A DNA stretch of 64,000 bases from Angustibacter luteus (GCF_039541115.1 NZ_BAABFP010000007.1:124001-188000); one strand, 5' to 3'. Shown: positions 46,038 through 54,798, counted from the stretch's first letter. Made by a program: numbers and translations. The notes: generated from the letters alone by a model not told the origin.

Positions 46038-46895
46038 CTAGGGGGCGAAGGTGACCACGACGCCGTCGCCGCCGTCGCTGGACGCCGTCCAGCCGTCGTC
46101 CGGCTTGGCGCGGTCCCAGACCTTGCCGTCCACGTAGACGCGTTCGATGCCGAGCCGGTCCGCACCGGCGACCGACCACTGGGCGAGCGACCACGCGGTC
46201 GTGACGCCGGGCGCGTCCAGCCGGACGCCGGGCACCTTGCCGGTCAGCCGGGACGACTGGACGGCGACCTGCTCGCGCCCCAGGGCCTTCAGGTACGGCG
46301 CTACGGCGGCCGCCCCGCCAGACGTCGAGTCGGGGTCCAGCCGGCAGGTCAGGGCCGCCTTGGAGTTCCCGGACAGCGCGGACGCGAGCACCCGGCCCTC
46401 CGGCTCGTGGTCGGCGTACGCCTCGGGGTAGGCCGAGCGCTGCACCTTCTGGGCGACCTTGGTGATCTCCATGGACCGGTAGCCCTCGATCTTGGTCAGC
46501 ACGTCGTAGAAGGCGTTGGTGGCGTACACGGGGTCACTCACCTGCGCCTTGGTGCCCCAGCCCTGGGAGGGCCGCTGCTGGAACAGCCCGAGCGAGTCCC
46601 GGTCCCCGTAGTCGACGTTGATGAACTTCGACTCCTGGCGGGCCGTGGCCAGCGCGATGGTGGCTGCCCGGGCCGGTAGCCCGCGCTTCATGGCGATGCC
46701 GGCGATCGTGGCCGCGTTGGCCATCTGCTCGGGGGTGTACTCGAACGTCGTGCCGGACGCGGTGGCCTGGCAGGACGGCGACCCGAAGGGGTGGCTGCCC
46801 CCGCGCAGGGCGAACGCGCCCACGCCGACCGCCAGCACCGTGACGCCGGCGAGCACGACGTTGCGGGTGACGCGACCGCGGTGGGACAGGGGCAC
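46038..46895 (-). CDS. Membrane-anchored lytic-transglycosylase-like protein
   Basis: 285 residues. One N-terminal membrane helix (13-29) anchors an extracytoplasmic domain. The segment GLPARAATIALATARQESKFINVDYGDRDSLGLFQQRPSQGWGT (72-115) resembles the catalytic Glu region of lysozyme-like transglycosylases, with Glu88 as candidate acid. The rest has no recognised motif; relatives are often mislabelled heavy-metal transporter. Two cysteines (42 and 194) could form a disulfide. The dapD gene lies 10 bp upstream on the same strand, so expression may be coupled to peptidoglycan precursor supply (inference). Confidence 0.7.
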   Translation of the reverse strand: MPLSHRGRVTRNVVLAGVTVLAVGVGAFALRGGSHPFGSPSCQATASGTTFEYTPEQMANAATIAGIAMKRGLPARAATIALATARQESKFINVDYGDRDSLGLFQQRPSQGWGTKAQVSDPVYATNAFYDVLTKIEGYRSMEITKVAQKVQRSAYPEAYADHEPEGRVLASALSGNSKAALTCRLDPDSTSGGAAAVAPYLKALGREQVAVQSSRLTGKVPGVRLDAPGVTTAWSLAQWSVAGADRLGIERVYVDGKVWDRAKPDDGWTASSDGGDGVVVTFAP

Positions 46896-46904
46896 GAGGG
46901 ACCG

Positions 46905-47858
46905 TCAGTTCGCGTGCAGGACGGCGTTGAGCTCGACGGTGGTCCCCGGGCGCGCGACCATCTCGACCCGGCCGGTGGTGGAGTTGCGGCGCAGCAGCAT
47001 GTTCGCGCTGCCGGACAGCTCGCGCGCCTTCACGACGCGCCCGGCCAGCTCGCCGTCCACGATCGTCACCTTGGTGCCGGCCGTCACGTACAGGCCGGCC
47101 TCGACGACGCAGTCGTCTCCCAGGCTGATCCCGATGCCGGCGTTGGCGCCGATCAGGCACCGCTCACCGACCGACACGACGTCCTTGCCGCCGCCGGACA
47201 GGGTGCCCAGGATCGAGGCGCCACCGCCCACGTCGGACCCGTCCCCGACAACCACGCCGGCGACGATGCGGCCCTCGACCATCGAGGTGCCCAGGGTGCC
47301 GGCGTTGAAGTTCACGAAGCCCTCGTGCATCACGGTGGTGCCGCTGGCCAGGTGCGCGCCGAGGCGGACCCGGTCGGCGTCGGCGATCCGGACGCCGCTG
47401 GGCACCACGTAGTCGACCATCCGGGGGAACTTGTCGATGCCGTAGACGGTGACCCGGCCGTGCTGGGCCATCAGCCGCCGCCGGGTCGCCTCGAAGCCCT
47501 CGACGGCGCACGGCCCGGCATTGGTCCACACGACGTTGGTGAGCACGCCGAAGAGGCCGTCCAGGTTCTGGCCGTGCGGCTGGACGAGCCGGTGCGAGAG
47601 CAGGTGCAGGCGCAGGTAGGCGTCGGCGGGGTCGGCGGGGGCGGCGTCCAGGTCGATGACGGTGCGCACCACCGACGTCCGGACGCCACGCGCCGGGTCG
47701 ATCCCGGCCAGCGCGGCCAGGTCGGCCGGGACGTCGTGCGGTCCGGCGTCCGGGGGAGCCTCGCCGAGCGCGGGGGCGGGGTACCAGACGTCCAGCACCT
47801 GACCGTCGTCCGAGGTGGTGGCGAGGCCGTAGGCCCAGGCGGCGCGGGGGTCGGTCAT
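46905..47858 (-). CDS. dapD: 2,3,4,5-tetrahydropyridine-2,6-dicarboxylate N-succinyltransferase
   Basis: Succinylates tetrahydrodipicolinate in the DAP/lysine pathway. 317 residues, actinobacterial DapD type. The C-terminal left-handed beta-helix is built from hexapeptides ([27 protein letters not shown], then [19 protein letters not shown] and [22 protein letters not shown]). The ATG at 47858 lies 7 nt after a TATCCT element, so a leaderless mRNA is predicted; an in-frame GTG at 47864 is less likely. Confidence 0.95.
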   Translation of the reverse strand: MTDPRAAWAYGLATTSDDGQVLDVWYPAPALGEAPPDAGPHDVPADLAALAGIDPARGVRTSVVRTVIDLDAAPADPADAYLRLHLLSHRLVQPHGQNLDGLFGVLTNVVWTNAGPCAVEGFEATRRRLMAQHGRVTVYGIDKFPRMVDYVVPSGVRIADADRVRLGAHLASGTTVMHEGFVNFNAGTLGTSMVEGRIVAGVVVGDGSDVGGGASILGTLSGGGKDVVSVGERCLIGANAGIGISLGDDCVVEAGLYVTAGTKVTIVDGELAGRVVKARELSGSANMLLRRNSTTGRVEMVARPGTTVELNAVLHAN

Positions 47859-47865
47859 ATGCACC

Positions 47866-47871
47866 AGGATA
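47866..47871 (-). promoter_or_regulatory. -10 element of dapD, leaderless
   Basis: The reverse strand reads TATCCT, a good match to TATAAT, 7 nt before the ATG at 47858. Confidence 0.6.
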
Positions 47872-47883
47872 CGGGGCCGACGA

Positions 47884-48276
47884 TCACCAGCGGACCGGCC
47901 CGCTGGGCTCGGGACCGTCGCCCGGGGTGTCCTGCAGGTAGCCGAGCGTGGCGTGCGGCGGACGGCGCAGGGGCTCCAGGGCGAGGTCGGGCGGCGCGGG
48001 CGGCCCGCCCGGCTCGGACGGCGGAACCAGCACCCGGGACGGCGCCCAGACCTGGGTGGCCCAGCACAGGCCACCGAGCAGGACGGCGCCGCCGAACAGG
48101 AACGCGAACGCGTTGTTCGCGCTCGGCAGGCCGCCGCCGACGAACTGCCGCCCGAAGGCCAGCAGCCAGACGAAGGGCGGAGCGGTCAGTGCCAGCCGCC
48201 CCCGCCAGCCGAAGCTCGTCGGGGTCGCCGCGGTCCGGCTCGTCGCGTGCACGCGGTCCCAGTCGATGTCAGGCAT
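47884..48276 (-). CDS. Small membrane protein, unknown function
   Basis: 130 residues, not recognised. Two membrane helices at about 26-43 and 56-76 are separated by a short loop ([13 protein letters not shown]). The C-terminal ~45 residues are Pro-rich and probably disordered. It lies upstream of dapD on the same strand, with dapD having its own promoter, and is divergent from dapE across 57 bp. Confidence 0.6.
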   Translation of the reverse strand: MPDIDWDRVHATSRTAATPTSFGWRGRLALTAPPFVWLLAFGRQFVGGGLPSANNAFAFLFGGAVLLGGLCWATQVWAPSRVLVPPSEPGGPPAPPDLALEPLRRPPHATLGYLQDTPGDGPEPSGPVRW

Positions 48277-48319
48277 GCCTGGGGTATCGACCGGCCGGGC
48301 TCGGCGGTTGAGCGGGCAC

Positions 48320-48325
48320 TAGGGT
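48320..48325 (+). promoter_or_regulatory. -10 element of dapE, leaderless
   Basis: TAGGGT ends 8 nt before the ATG at 48334 and 2 nt before an in-frame ATG at 48328; the spacing favours 48334. Confidence 0.5.
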
Positions 48326-48333
48326 CGATGCCC

Positions 48334-49410
48334 ATGAGTGCGTCTGACATCCAGCTCGACCTGTCCCAGGACCCTGTCGACCTCACCCGCGCGCTGTGCG
48401 ACATCGAGTCGGTGAGCGGCAACGAGGGCCCGATCGCGGACGCCGTCGAGGCGGCGCTGTCCCGGCTGCCCTGGCTCACGGTGACCCGGCACGGCGACTC
48501 GGTGGTCGCCCGCACCGAGCTGGGCCGCGACGAGCGGGTCGTGCTCGCGGGGCACCTGGACACGGTGCCGCTGGCCGCCGAGCCCAACCTGCCCACCTGG
48601 TACGAGGGCGACCTCCTCTACGGGCGCGGCACGTGCGACATGAAGGGCGGGGTCGCCGTCCAGCTGGCGCTGGCCGCCGCGGTCCCCGAGCCCAGCCGCG
48701 ACCTGACGTTCGTGTTCTACGACGGCGAGGAGGTCGAGTCCGCGCGCAACGGCCTGGGCCGGATCTCCCGTGAGGCGCCGCACCTGCTGGCCGGGGACTT
48801 CGCGGTGCTGCTGGAGCCGACGTCCGGGCTGGTGGAGGGCGGCTGCAACGGCACCCTGCGGGTGGACGTGACCGTGCACGGCAAGGCGGCGCACTCGGCC
48901 CGGGCCTGGATGGGCCGCAACGCCATCCACGACGCCCAGGTGGTGCTGGGCCGGCTGGCGGCCTACGAGCCGCAGGAGGTCGAGGTCGAGGGGCTGGTCT
49001 TCCGCGAGAGCCTGAACGCGGTGCTGATCAACGGCGGCGTCGCCGGCAACGTGATCCCGGACCGCTGCGTGGTCTCGGTCAACTACCGGTTCGCGCCCAG
49101 CAAGAGCGTGCAGGACGCCGAGCACCACCTGCGCGAGCTGTTCACCGGGCTGGACGTCGTCCTGACCGACGCGGCGGGCGGGGCCCGGCCGGGCCTGGAC
49201 CAGCCCATGGCCAAGGCGTTCGTGGACCTGATCGGCGTCCCGGCCGGGCCCAAGTACGGCTGGACGGACGTGGCCCGGTTCAGCGAGCTGGGGATCCCGG
49301 CCGTGAACTTCGGCCCGGGCGACCCGCTGAAGGCGCACGCGGACGACGAGTTCGTCCCGGTCCAGGAGATCCGGGACTGCCTGCGGGTGCTGACGGCCTG
49401 GCTGGCATAG
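48334..49410 (+). CDS. dapE: Succinyl-diaminopimelate desuccinylase
   Basis: Zinc hydrolase releasing LL-diaminopimelate from its N-succinyl form. 358 residues, M20 family. Metal-site motifs: VLAGHLDTVPL, GRGTCDMKGGVAVQL and DGEEVES (catalytic Glu then ligand Glu). The dimerisation lid begins at GGCNGTLRVDVTVHGKAAHSARAWMGRNAIH. The second ATG (48334) is chosen from promoter spacing. Together with dapC and dapD it forms a scattered lysine cluster. The LOG gene follows after 10 bp. Confidence 0.94.
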   Translation: MSASDIQLDLSQDPVDLTRALCDIESVSGNEGPIADAVEAALSRLPWLTVTRHGDSVVARTELGRDERVVLAGHLDTVPLAAEPNLPTWYEGDLLYGRGTCDMKGGVAVQLALAAAVPEPSRDLTFVFYDGEEVESARNGLGRISREAPHLLAGDFAVLLEPTSGLVEGGCNGTLRVDVTVHGKAAHSARAWMGRNAIHDAQVVLGRLAAYEPQEVEVEGLVFRESLNAVLINGGVAGNVIPDRCVVSVNYRFAPSKSVQDAEHHLRELFTGLDVVLTDAAGGARPGLDQPMAKAFVDLIGVPAGPKYGWTDVARFSELGIPAVNFGPGDPLKAHADDEFVPVQEIRDCLRVLTAWLA

Positions 49411-49413
49411 CGT
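49408..49413 (+). promoter_or_regulatory. -10 element of the LOG gene, leaderless
   Basis: TAGCGT shares its first three bases with the dapE stop and ends 7 nt before the ATG at 49421. Confidence 0.5.
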
Positions 49414-49420
49414 TCGGGGC

Positions 49421-50200
49421 ATGACAACGAGTCAGCAGAGTCAGCCCGGCGAGGAGCCGGAACACCGCACCGGACCGGTGCGGCTGCGCGGGGACCTGGT
49501 CCCCGACAGCACCACCGACCAGCGGCTGCTGGACAGCCGCGGCCCGGCGGACTGGGTGCACACCGACCCGTGGCGGGTGCTGCGGATCCAGAGCGAGTTC
49601 GTCGAGGGGTTCGGGTCGCTGGCCGAGCTCGGCCGGGCGATCAGCGTCTTCGGCTCGGCCCGGGAGCAGCCCGGTTCGCCGACGTACGAGCTGGGCACCG
49701 AGGTCGGACGCCGGCTGGCCCAGGCCGGCTACGCGGTCATCACCGGCGGTGGCCCGGGGATCATGGAGGCGGTCAACAAGGGGGCCTGCGAGGGCGGCGG
49801 GGTCAGCGTGGGGCTGGGCATCGAGCTGCCGCACGAGCAGGGTCTGAACGACCACGTCGAGCTGGGCATCAACTTCCGCTACTTCTTCGCCCGCAAGACG
49901 ATGTTCGTGAAGTACGCCGAGGGCTTCGTGGTGCTGCCGGGCGGGTTCGGCACGCTGGACGAGCTGTTCGAGGCGCTCACCCTGGTGCAGACCCGCAAGG
50001 TGACCCGGTTCCCGATCGTGCTGCTCGGCACCGAGTACTGGGGCGGGCTGCTCAGCTGGCTGCGCACCGCGGCCGAGGCGCACGGCACGATCAACGAGGC
50101 CGACCTGGCGCTGCTCACCCTCACGGACGACGTCGAGGAGGCCGTTCAGGTCATCCTGGACGCAGCCGCGAAGCCTGGACAGGCCGCCGCCGACGGGTGA
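49421..50200 (+). CDS. LOG-family (TIGR00730) nucleotide phosphoribohydrolase-like protein
   Basis: Cytokinin-riboside monophosphate phosphoribohydrolase-like Rossmann protein, 259 residues. The signature PGGFGTLDELFEAL near 170 and GGGPGIMEAVNKGA near 108 form the nucleotide site. The N-terminal ~70 residues are an extension seen in the longer (type II-like) LOG proteins. In actinobacteria the gene regularly follows dapE (Rv1205 region). Probable role is base salvage from nucleoside monophosphates. Confidence 0.9.
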   Translation: MTTSQQSQPGEEPEHRTGPVRLRGDLVPDSTTDQRLLDSRGPADWVHTDPWRVLRIQSEFVEGFGSLAELGRAISVFGSAREQPGSPTYELGTEVGRRLAQAGYAVITGGGPGIMEAVNKGACEGGGVSVGLGIELPHEQGLNDHVELGINFRYFFARKTMFVKYAEGFVVLPGGFGTLDELFEALTLVQTRKVTRFPIVLLGTEYWGGLLSWLRTAAEAHGTINEADLALLTLTDDVEEAVQVILDAAAKPGQAAADG

Positions 50201-50210
50201 CCATGAGGGC

Positions 50211-50450
50211 ATGACCGTCTCGCCGCTGCCGTCGAAGGGAAGCGTGCTGGTCGGGCGAGATGTCGCTGGGCGCACCCTGCGGGTCAGCTCGCACCCGCTG
50301 CAGGGGCGGGTGGTGCTGTCGATCTGGCAGGACTCGACCTGCGTGGCCACCGTCCGGCTGGACGAGCGGGACGTCCCGGACCTCGTGCGGACGCTCACCC
50401 AGAGCCTGCTGCCCGATGAGCGCGCAGCAGGTGCCGCCGAAGCCGGATGA
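50211..50450 (+). CDS. 79-residue protein coupled to a nucleotidyltransferase
   Basis: Not recognised. 79 residues, no membrane helix or signal. The middle (GRTLRVSSHPLQGRVVLSIWQDSTCVATVRLDE) reads as three to four beta strands followed by a helix (DVPDLVRTLTQSLL). Its stop overlaps the start of the nucleotidyltransferase gene by 4 bp (ATGA), so the two are cotranslated. Confidence 0.65.
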   Translation: MTVSPLPSKGSVLVGRDVAGRTLRVSSHPLQGRVVLSIWQDSTCVATVRLDERDVPDLVRTLTQSLLPDERAAGAAEAG

Positions 50451-51205
50451 CCCGGCCGGACCCGGTCGAGACGGCCCGCGCCCTGGTGCTGCAGCGGTTC
50501 CCCGGTGCTCGCGCGGCCTGGCTCGGCGGCAGCATCGCCCGCGGGGACGCCACCGCGACGTCCGACCTCGACGTCACGGTGCTGCTCGCCGGTCCGCCGG
50601 CGCCCTTCCGGGAGTCGTTGGTGTCGCAGGGCTGGCCGGTCGAGCTGTTCGTGCACGACGAGGGTTCGCTGCGCCACTACTGCGAGAAGGACCAGGCCCG
50701 TCGCCAACCCACGATCCAGCGCCTGGTCGGTGAGTCGGTGGTGCTGCTGGACACGGACGGTGCGGGTGCCTTGCTGGCCGGCCGGCTGCTCGCGGAGGCG
50801 GCGGCGGGCCCCCGGCCGCTGACGGAGCCGGAGCTGGCCTCGGCGCGCTACACGATCAGCGACCAGCTGGACGACCTGGTCGGCGCGCTGGACGACGACG
50901 AGCGGCTGGCCGTCGCGGTCGCCCTGCACCGGTCCGTCGGTGACCTCGCACTGACCGGGCGGCGCCGGTGGACCGGCACGGGCAAGGGCCAGCTCCGCGA
51001 GCTGCGCCGCCTGGACGCCGACGAGGGCACGACGCTCGCCGGCGACCTCCCGGCGGCGGTGCGGGCGGCTGCGGTCGGCGAGGTCGCCCCGCTGGTGCGG
51101 CTGGCCGACGCGGTGCTGGAACCGCACGGGGGCCGGCTGTTCGACGGGCACCGGGTCGGTGGGGAGCCGGCGCCGGAGCGGTTGTCCACAGGCGATCAGC
51201 GCTGA
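50447..51205 (+). CDS. Nucleotidyltransferase-domain protein (kanamycin-NT-like fold)
   Basis: 252 residues. The minimal nucleotidyltransferase motif GGSIARGDATATSDLDVTVLL at 27-47 supplies the GS and the two catalytic Asp residues (DLD). The C-terminal half is helical (DDERLAVAVALHRSVGDLALTGRRRW) like aminoglycoside nucleotidyltransferases and MNT-type proteins. Substrate unknown; a resistance role cannot be claimed from this. It is coupled to the small protein before it, a two-gene arrangement that resembles some toxin-antitoxin pairs but lacks a HEPN partner. Confidence 0.8.
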   Translation: MTRPDPVETARALVLQRFPGARAAWLGGSIARGDATATSDLDVTVLLAGPPAPFRESLVSQGWPVELFVHDEGSLRHYCEKDQARRQPTIQRLVGESVVLLDTDGAGALLAGRLLAEAAAGPRPLTEPELASARYTISDQLDDLVGALDDDERLAVAVALHRSVGDLALTGRRRWTGTGKGQLRELRRLDADEGTTLAGDLPAAVRAAAVGEVAPLVRLADAVLEPHGGRLFDGHRVGGEPAPERLSTGDQR

Positions 51206-51235
51206 ACCGCCCTGCTGTCGGGCGTCCGTGGCACC

Positions 51236-51520
51236 ATGCTCCCCGTGACCTTGCTACAGATCCTCGTGGTGCTGGCCGTCATCGGCGCGGTCGGTGCGGT
51301 CGCGGCCGGTGCGGTCCGCGGCGGCCTGTCCGAGCCGGAGTCGAGCATCCCCGACACGGGCCTGCCCGACGGCGCGCTGCGCCCCGGTGACGTGGCCGGC
51401 CTGCGCTTCTCGCTGGCCTTCCGGGGCTACCGGATGGACCAGGTGGACGACGCCCTGGACCGGCTCTCCGCCGAGCTCACGGAGCGAGACGCCGAGATCG
51501 CCCGCCTGCGCGACCAGTGA
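51236..51520 (+). CDS. Small DivIVA-domain membrane protein
   Basis: 94 residues. A single N-terminal membrane helix (about 3-26) is followed by a short linker and a DivIVA-type segment LRFSLAFRGYRMDQVDDALDRLSAELTERDAEIARL, ending in a coiled coil. Such mini-DivIVA proteins precede tag in other actinobacteria (Rv1209-Rv1210). Role probably in polar or septal organisation, unproven. The start could also be the GTG at 51245, which lies 7 nt after a CACCAT hexamer. Its stop overlaps the SRPBCC gene. Confidence 0.8.
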   Translation: MLPVTLLQILVVLAVIGAVGAVAAGAVRGGLSEPESSIPDTGLPDGALRPGDVAGLRFSLAFRGYRMDQVDDALDRLSAELTERDAEIARLRDQ

Positions 51521-52026
51521 CCGCCACCGGTCGCGGGACCGCCTCCTTCACCGTGCGTCGCGAGGTCGCCGCTCCGGCGGCGGCTGTCTGGGCCCTGGTC
51601 ACCGACTGGCCCTCGCACGGGCGCTGGGTCGCCGGCACGAGGGTCCGGACGACGTCCGCTCGCCCGGACGGCGTGGGGGCCGCGTTCGTGGCCCGGACGG
51701 GCCTGGGGCCGGTGGGCTTCGACGACCCGATGACGGTGACCCGCTGGGAGCCGCCGACTGCGGACGCCGCCGGCCGCTGCGACGTCCGCAAGACGGGCCG
51801 GGTCGTGCTGGGCGAGGCGAGCTTCGTCGTCACGCCGCTGGGGGAGCGACGGTGCCGGCTGGACTGGACCGAGGACGTCGAGGTCGCCGGGATCCGGCGG
51901 CTGCCGCTGTCGGCCTGGGCCAGCCGGCAGGTGGGCGCGGCGATCTTCGCCGTGGTCGCGCGCCGGTTGGCCGCCGAGGTCGAGGCCGGGCAGCCGGGTC
52001 CAGCGTCCCCGGGACGCCAGCGATGA
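51517..52026 (+). CDS. SRPBCC (START-like) family protein
   Basis: 169 residues. SRPBCC hydrophobic-pocket fold: it begins with strand ASFTVRREVAAPAAAVWALVTDWPSHGRWV, contains repeated beta strands and ends with the long helix SRQVGAAIFAVVARRLAAEVEA. The ligand cannot be deduced. GTG start overlapping the DivIVA gene by 4 bp, and its stop overlaps tag by 4 bp, so the three are one coupled unit. Confidence 0.8.
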   Translation: MTATGRGTASFTVRREVAAPAAAVWALVTDWPSHGRWVAGTRVRTTSARPDGVGAAFVARTGLGPVGFDDPMTVTRWEPPTADAAGRCDVRKTGRVVLGEASFVVTPLGERRCRLDWTEDVEVAGIRRLPLSAWASRQVGAAIFAVVARRLAAEVEAGQPGPASPGRQR

Positions 52027-52613
52027 CGGCCCTCGTGGTGGGGGAGGACGGCCTGGCCCGCTGCGCCTGGGCCGGCAGCACCCCGGACTACCTGGCGTAC
52101 CACGACGACGAGTGGGGCCGGCCGGTGCACGGCGAGCGGGCGCTGTTCGAGCGGATCACGTTGGAGGCCTTCCAGTCCGGGCTGGCCTGGATCACCATCC
52201 TGCGCAAGCGTGAGGGCTTCCGGGCCGCGTTCGCCGGCTTCGACCCCGAGGTGGTCGCCGGCTTCGGCGAGGACGACGTCGCCCGGTTGATGGCGGACGC
52301 ATCGATCGTGCGGAACCAGGCGAAGATCCGGGCAGCGCTGACCAACGCCCGCGCGGTGCTCGCGGTGCGCGACGAAGGCGGTCTGGACGAGCTGTTCTGG
52401 TCGTTCGCGCCGCCGCCGCGACCGCACCGGCTGGCGGCGGACGCGCACTTCCCGGCGGTCACCGACGAGTCCAAGGCGCTGGCGAAGACGTTGAAGCGCA
52501 AGGGTTTCGCGTTCGTCGGCCCGACCACGGCCTACGCCGCGATGCAGGCCTGCGGCCTCGTCGACGACCACATCGACGGCTGCCACGTGCCGGCCGGTGG
52601 GGCGTCCGGGTGA
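52023..52613 (+). CDS. tag: DNA-3-methyladenine glycosylase I
   Basis: Base-excision repair enzyme removing 3-methyladenine. 196 residues. Signatures are RCAWAGSTPDYLAYHDDEWGRPVH near the start and ACGLVDDHIDGCH near the end; together they hold the Cys, two His and Cys zinc-ligand set of the TagI family. The ERITLEAFQSGLAWITILRKREGFR helix is typical. Overlaps the SRPBCC gene and the following mannosyltransferase gene by 4 bp each. A second alkylation repair protein, the AlkD-like one, is at 21912-22577. Confidence 0.95.
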   Translation: MTALVVGEDGLARCAWAGSTPDYLAYHDDEWGRPVHGERALFERITLEAFQSGLAWITILRKREGFRAAFAGFDPEVVAGFGEDDVARLMADASIVRNQAKIRAALTNARAVLAVRDEGGLDELFWSFAPPPRPHRLAADAHFPAVTDESKALAKTLKRKGFAFVGPTTAYAAMQACGLVDDHIDGCHVPAGGASG

Positions 52614-53809
52614 GCGTGACGACGACCGCACCGCCCGCTCCCGGGCTGGTCGCGCGACTGCGTGGTGTGCCGGACGTCGTGAAGCTGCTGCTGTTCTACG
52701 CCCTCACCCGGGTGTGGGCGGCCGTCTTCATCGACCGCGCCGCCGGCCACCAGCTGCCGAGCATCTGGACGGACGACAGGTCGAGCTACTTCGACATGGC
52801 CCAGCTGTGGGACGGGCAGTGGTACAAGATCATCGCCGAGCAGGGCTACCCGCCGAGCCTGCCGCTGGACCAGGCCGGCAACGTCCAGCAGAACCCGTGG
52901 GCGTTCTTCCCGGGGTTCCCGTTCACGGTGAAGCCGGTGATGGCCCTGACCGGCCTGCCGTTCTCGGTGGCGGCTGTCCTGGTGAACGTCGTGCTCGGCG
53001 CGTGCGCCGTGTACGTCGTGATGAAGGTGCTGCAGCGGGTCGCCGGGCGCCGGGTCGGGCTCTGGGGGGCGGCGCTGCTGTGCGCCGTGCCGAGTGCTCC
53101 CGCGCTGCAGATCGCGTACAGCGAGAGCCTGGCCCTGCTGCTGCTCGCGCTGGCCTGCTGGTGGCTCCTGCAACGCAGCTACGGCTTGTGCGCGCTGGCA
53201 GTGGTGGCCCTGGCGCTGACCCGGCCGATCGTGGCGCCGTTCGCGCTGGTCGTGCTCACCCACCTGGTGGTCCGCTGGCGGCACCGGCGCACCGACCCGT
53301 TCCCGACGTCCGAGCGGGCCCAGGTGGTCGGGCTGGGACTGCTCGCGGCCGGTGCCAGCCTGATCTGGCCGGTGCTGGTCGGCCTGGCGGTCGGGTCGTC
53401 CGATGCGTACGAGCGCACCCAGGGTGCCTGGCGCAGCGGCGGGGTCATCCAGCCGTTCCACCAGTCCATGGGCATCGTGCGGCTGCTGTGGGGAGACCGC
53501 GGGCCGTGGTACCTGGCGATCGGCGCGGTGGCCTACCTGGCGGTCCTGCTCTCGCCCTGGGGACGGCGGGTCGGCGCCGAGCTGGTCACCTGGTGCGTGG
53601 CCTACCCGTTCTACCTGCTGGCGGTCACGGAGCCGTGGACGAGCACGTTCCGCTACCTGCTGATGCTGTTCCCGCTGTGCGCCGTCCTGGCCGGGGCGCT
53701 GCGCTCGCGCTGGCTGGTGGCCGCCACCGCGGCGGTGGGCCTGCTGTGGCAGGTGCACTGGATCGACGACCTGCTGCTCTTCATGCCGCCGACGGACTAC
53801 CCGCCGTGA
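52610..53809 (+). CDS. PIG-V-like integral membrane mannosyltransferase
   Basis: 399 residues, about 9-10 membrane helices. The first external loop carries DGQWYKIIAEQGYP and, after an insert, NPWAFFPGFP, the WDG-WY and FFP motifs of GPI mannosyltransferase II (PIG-V)-like bacterial enzymes that use polyprenyl-phosphate mannose. Acceptor unknown, presumably lipoglycan or glycoprotein. GTG start coupled to tag (GTGA). It ends 12 bp from the convergent crotonase. Confidence 0.82.
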   Translation: MSVTTTAPPAPGLVARLRGVPDVVKLLLFYALTRVWAAVFIDRAAGHQLPSIWTDDRSSYFDMAQLWDGQWYKIIAEQGYPPSLPLDQAGNVQQNPWAFFPGFPFTVKPVMALTGLPFSVAAVLVNVVLGACAVYVVMKVLQRVAGRRVGLWGAALLCAVPSAPALQIAYSESLALLLLALACWWLLQRSYGLCALAVVALALTRPIVAPFALVVLTHLVVRWRHRRTDPFPTSERAQVVGLGLLAAGASLIWPVLVGLAVGSSDAYERTQGAWRSGGVIQPFHQSMGIVRLLWGDRGPWYLAIGAVAYLAVLLSPWGRRVGAELVTWCVAYPFYLLAVTEPWTSTFRYLLMLFPLCAVLAGALRSRWLVAATAAVGLLWQVHWIDDLLLFMPPTDYPP

Positions 53810-53821
53810 CCGGCGGCCAGG

Positions 53822-54670
53822 TCAGTGCCCGTGGAACGTCGGCGCCTGCTTGGCCACGAACGCCTCGACGGCCCCGTGGTGGTCCGCGCTGGCGCCGGTG
53901 AGGTCCATCAGGTCGGCCTCGTTCGCCAGCGAGTCGGCGAGGTCGTGGGACTGCGAGTACGCGATGGCCCGCCGGATGGACCCGTACGCCAGGGTCGGCC
54001 CGGCGGCCAGCTGGCGGGCCAGGTCCATGGTGGCCGCCTCGAGCTCGTCGTCGGGCAGCACGCGGGTGGCCAGGCCCAGCTCCAGGGCCTCCTGGGCCCG
54101 GACGGTGCGCGGGAACAGCAGCAGGTCCTTGGCCTTGGCCACGCCGACCAGCCGGGGCAGCCACCAGGACGCCCCGGAGTCGCAGGACAGCGCGATGGCG
54201 CTGAACGCGAGGTTGAAGCCGGCGCTCTCGGCCACCAGCCGCACGTCGGCGGCGAACGCGAAGGACGCGCCGGCCCCGGCCGCGACCCCGTTCACCGACG
54301 CCACGACCGGCTTGGCCATGGTCGCGATCAGGGTGGCGATCGGGTTGTAGTGCTCGCGCACGGTGCTGCCCAGGGCGAACGCCGCCTCGTCGCTGCCCCC
54401 GTCAGCGGCCCCCTCGGCAGCCCCCGCGGCCGCGGCCCGCAGGTCGGCCACGTGCTCGCGCAGGTCCTGCCCGGCGCTGAACGCCCGGCCGCTGCCGGTC
54501 AGCACCACGCAGCGCACCCCGTCGTCGTCCGCCGCGGTCTGCAAGGCGCACAGGAGGGCGACCTTGGTGGCGCGGTCCAGGGAGTTCATGGCCTCCGGGC
54601 GCTGCAGCCGGATCACGGCGACGGCGTCCTGCACCTGGTAGTCGACGGGTGCGTCCAGGGTCTGGCTCAC
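53822..54670 (-). CDS. Enoyl-CoA hydratase/isomerase family protein
   Basis: Crotonase-fold enzyme, 282 residues, closest in look to PaaG-like enoyl-CoA isomerases. Oxyanion-hole segments are SGRAFSAGQDLREHV (60-74) and NGVAAGAGASFAFAADVRL; LSCDSGASWWLPRLVG replaces the usual glutamate-containing catalytic segment with Asp, as in PaaG/isomerase types. An Ala/Gly/Asp-rich insert of about 20 residues (79-98) lies in the loop after the first motif. It stands alone, without other fatty-acid genes. Confidence 0.88.
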   Translation of the reverse strand: MSQTLDAPVDYQVQDAVAVIRLQRPEAMNSLDRATKVALLCALQTAADDDGVRCVVLTGSGRAFSAGQDLREHVADLRAAAAGAAEGAADGGSDEAAFALGSTVREHYNPIATLIATMAKPVVASVNGVAAGAGASFAFAADVRLVAESAGFNLAFSAIALSCDSGASWWLPRLVGVAKAKDLLLFPRTVRAQEALELGLATRVLPDDELEAATMDLARQLAAGPTLAYGSIRRAIAYSQSHDLADSLANEADLMDLTGASADHHGAVEAFVAKQAPTFHGH

Positions 54671-54771
54671 GGTTCCTCCGGGCTCGATGACGGTGTGCTG
54701 CAGGCCAGTCTGCCCTCCCTCGGCGCGCGCCGGTGCACTGCCTCGAATGGGCGAACCACCGGGGTTGATTT

Positions 54772-54793
54772 CCCGCGGAAGCGAACTCGCGGG
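54772..54793 (+). promoter_or_regulatory. Inverted repeat over the DUF3117 promoter
   Basis: CCCGCG (54772-54777) and CGCGGG (54788-54793) flank 10 nt and end at the first base of the GATACT -10 candidate. This position suits a repressor or a regulator site. Confidence 0.3.
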
Positions 54794-54798
54794 ATACT
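54793..54798 (+). promoter_or_regulatory. Probable -10 element of the DUF3117 gene
   Basis: GATACT (with the overlapping TACTAG) lies 78 nt before the ATG at 54876. The same GATACTAGG string precedes the ferredoxin gene. The -35 is unclear. Confidence 0.4.
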
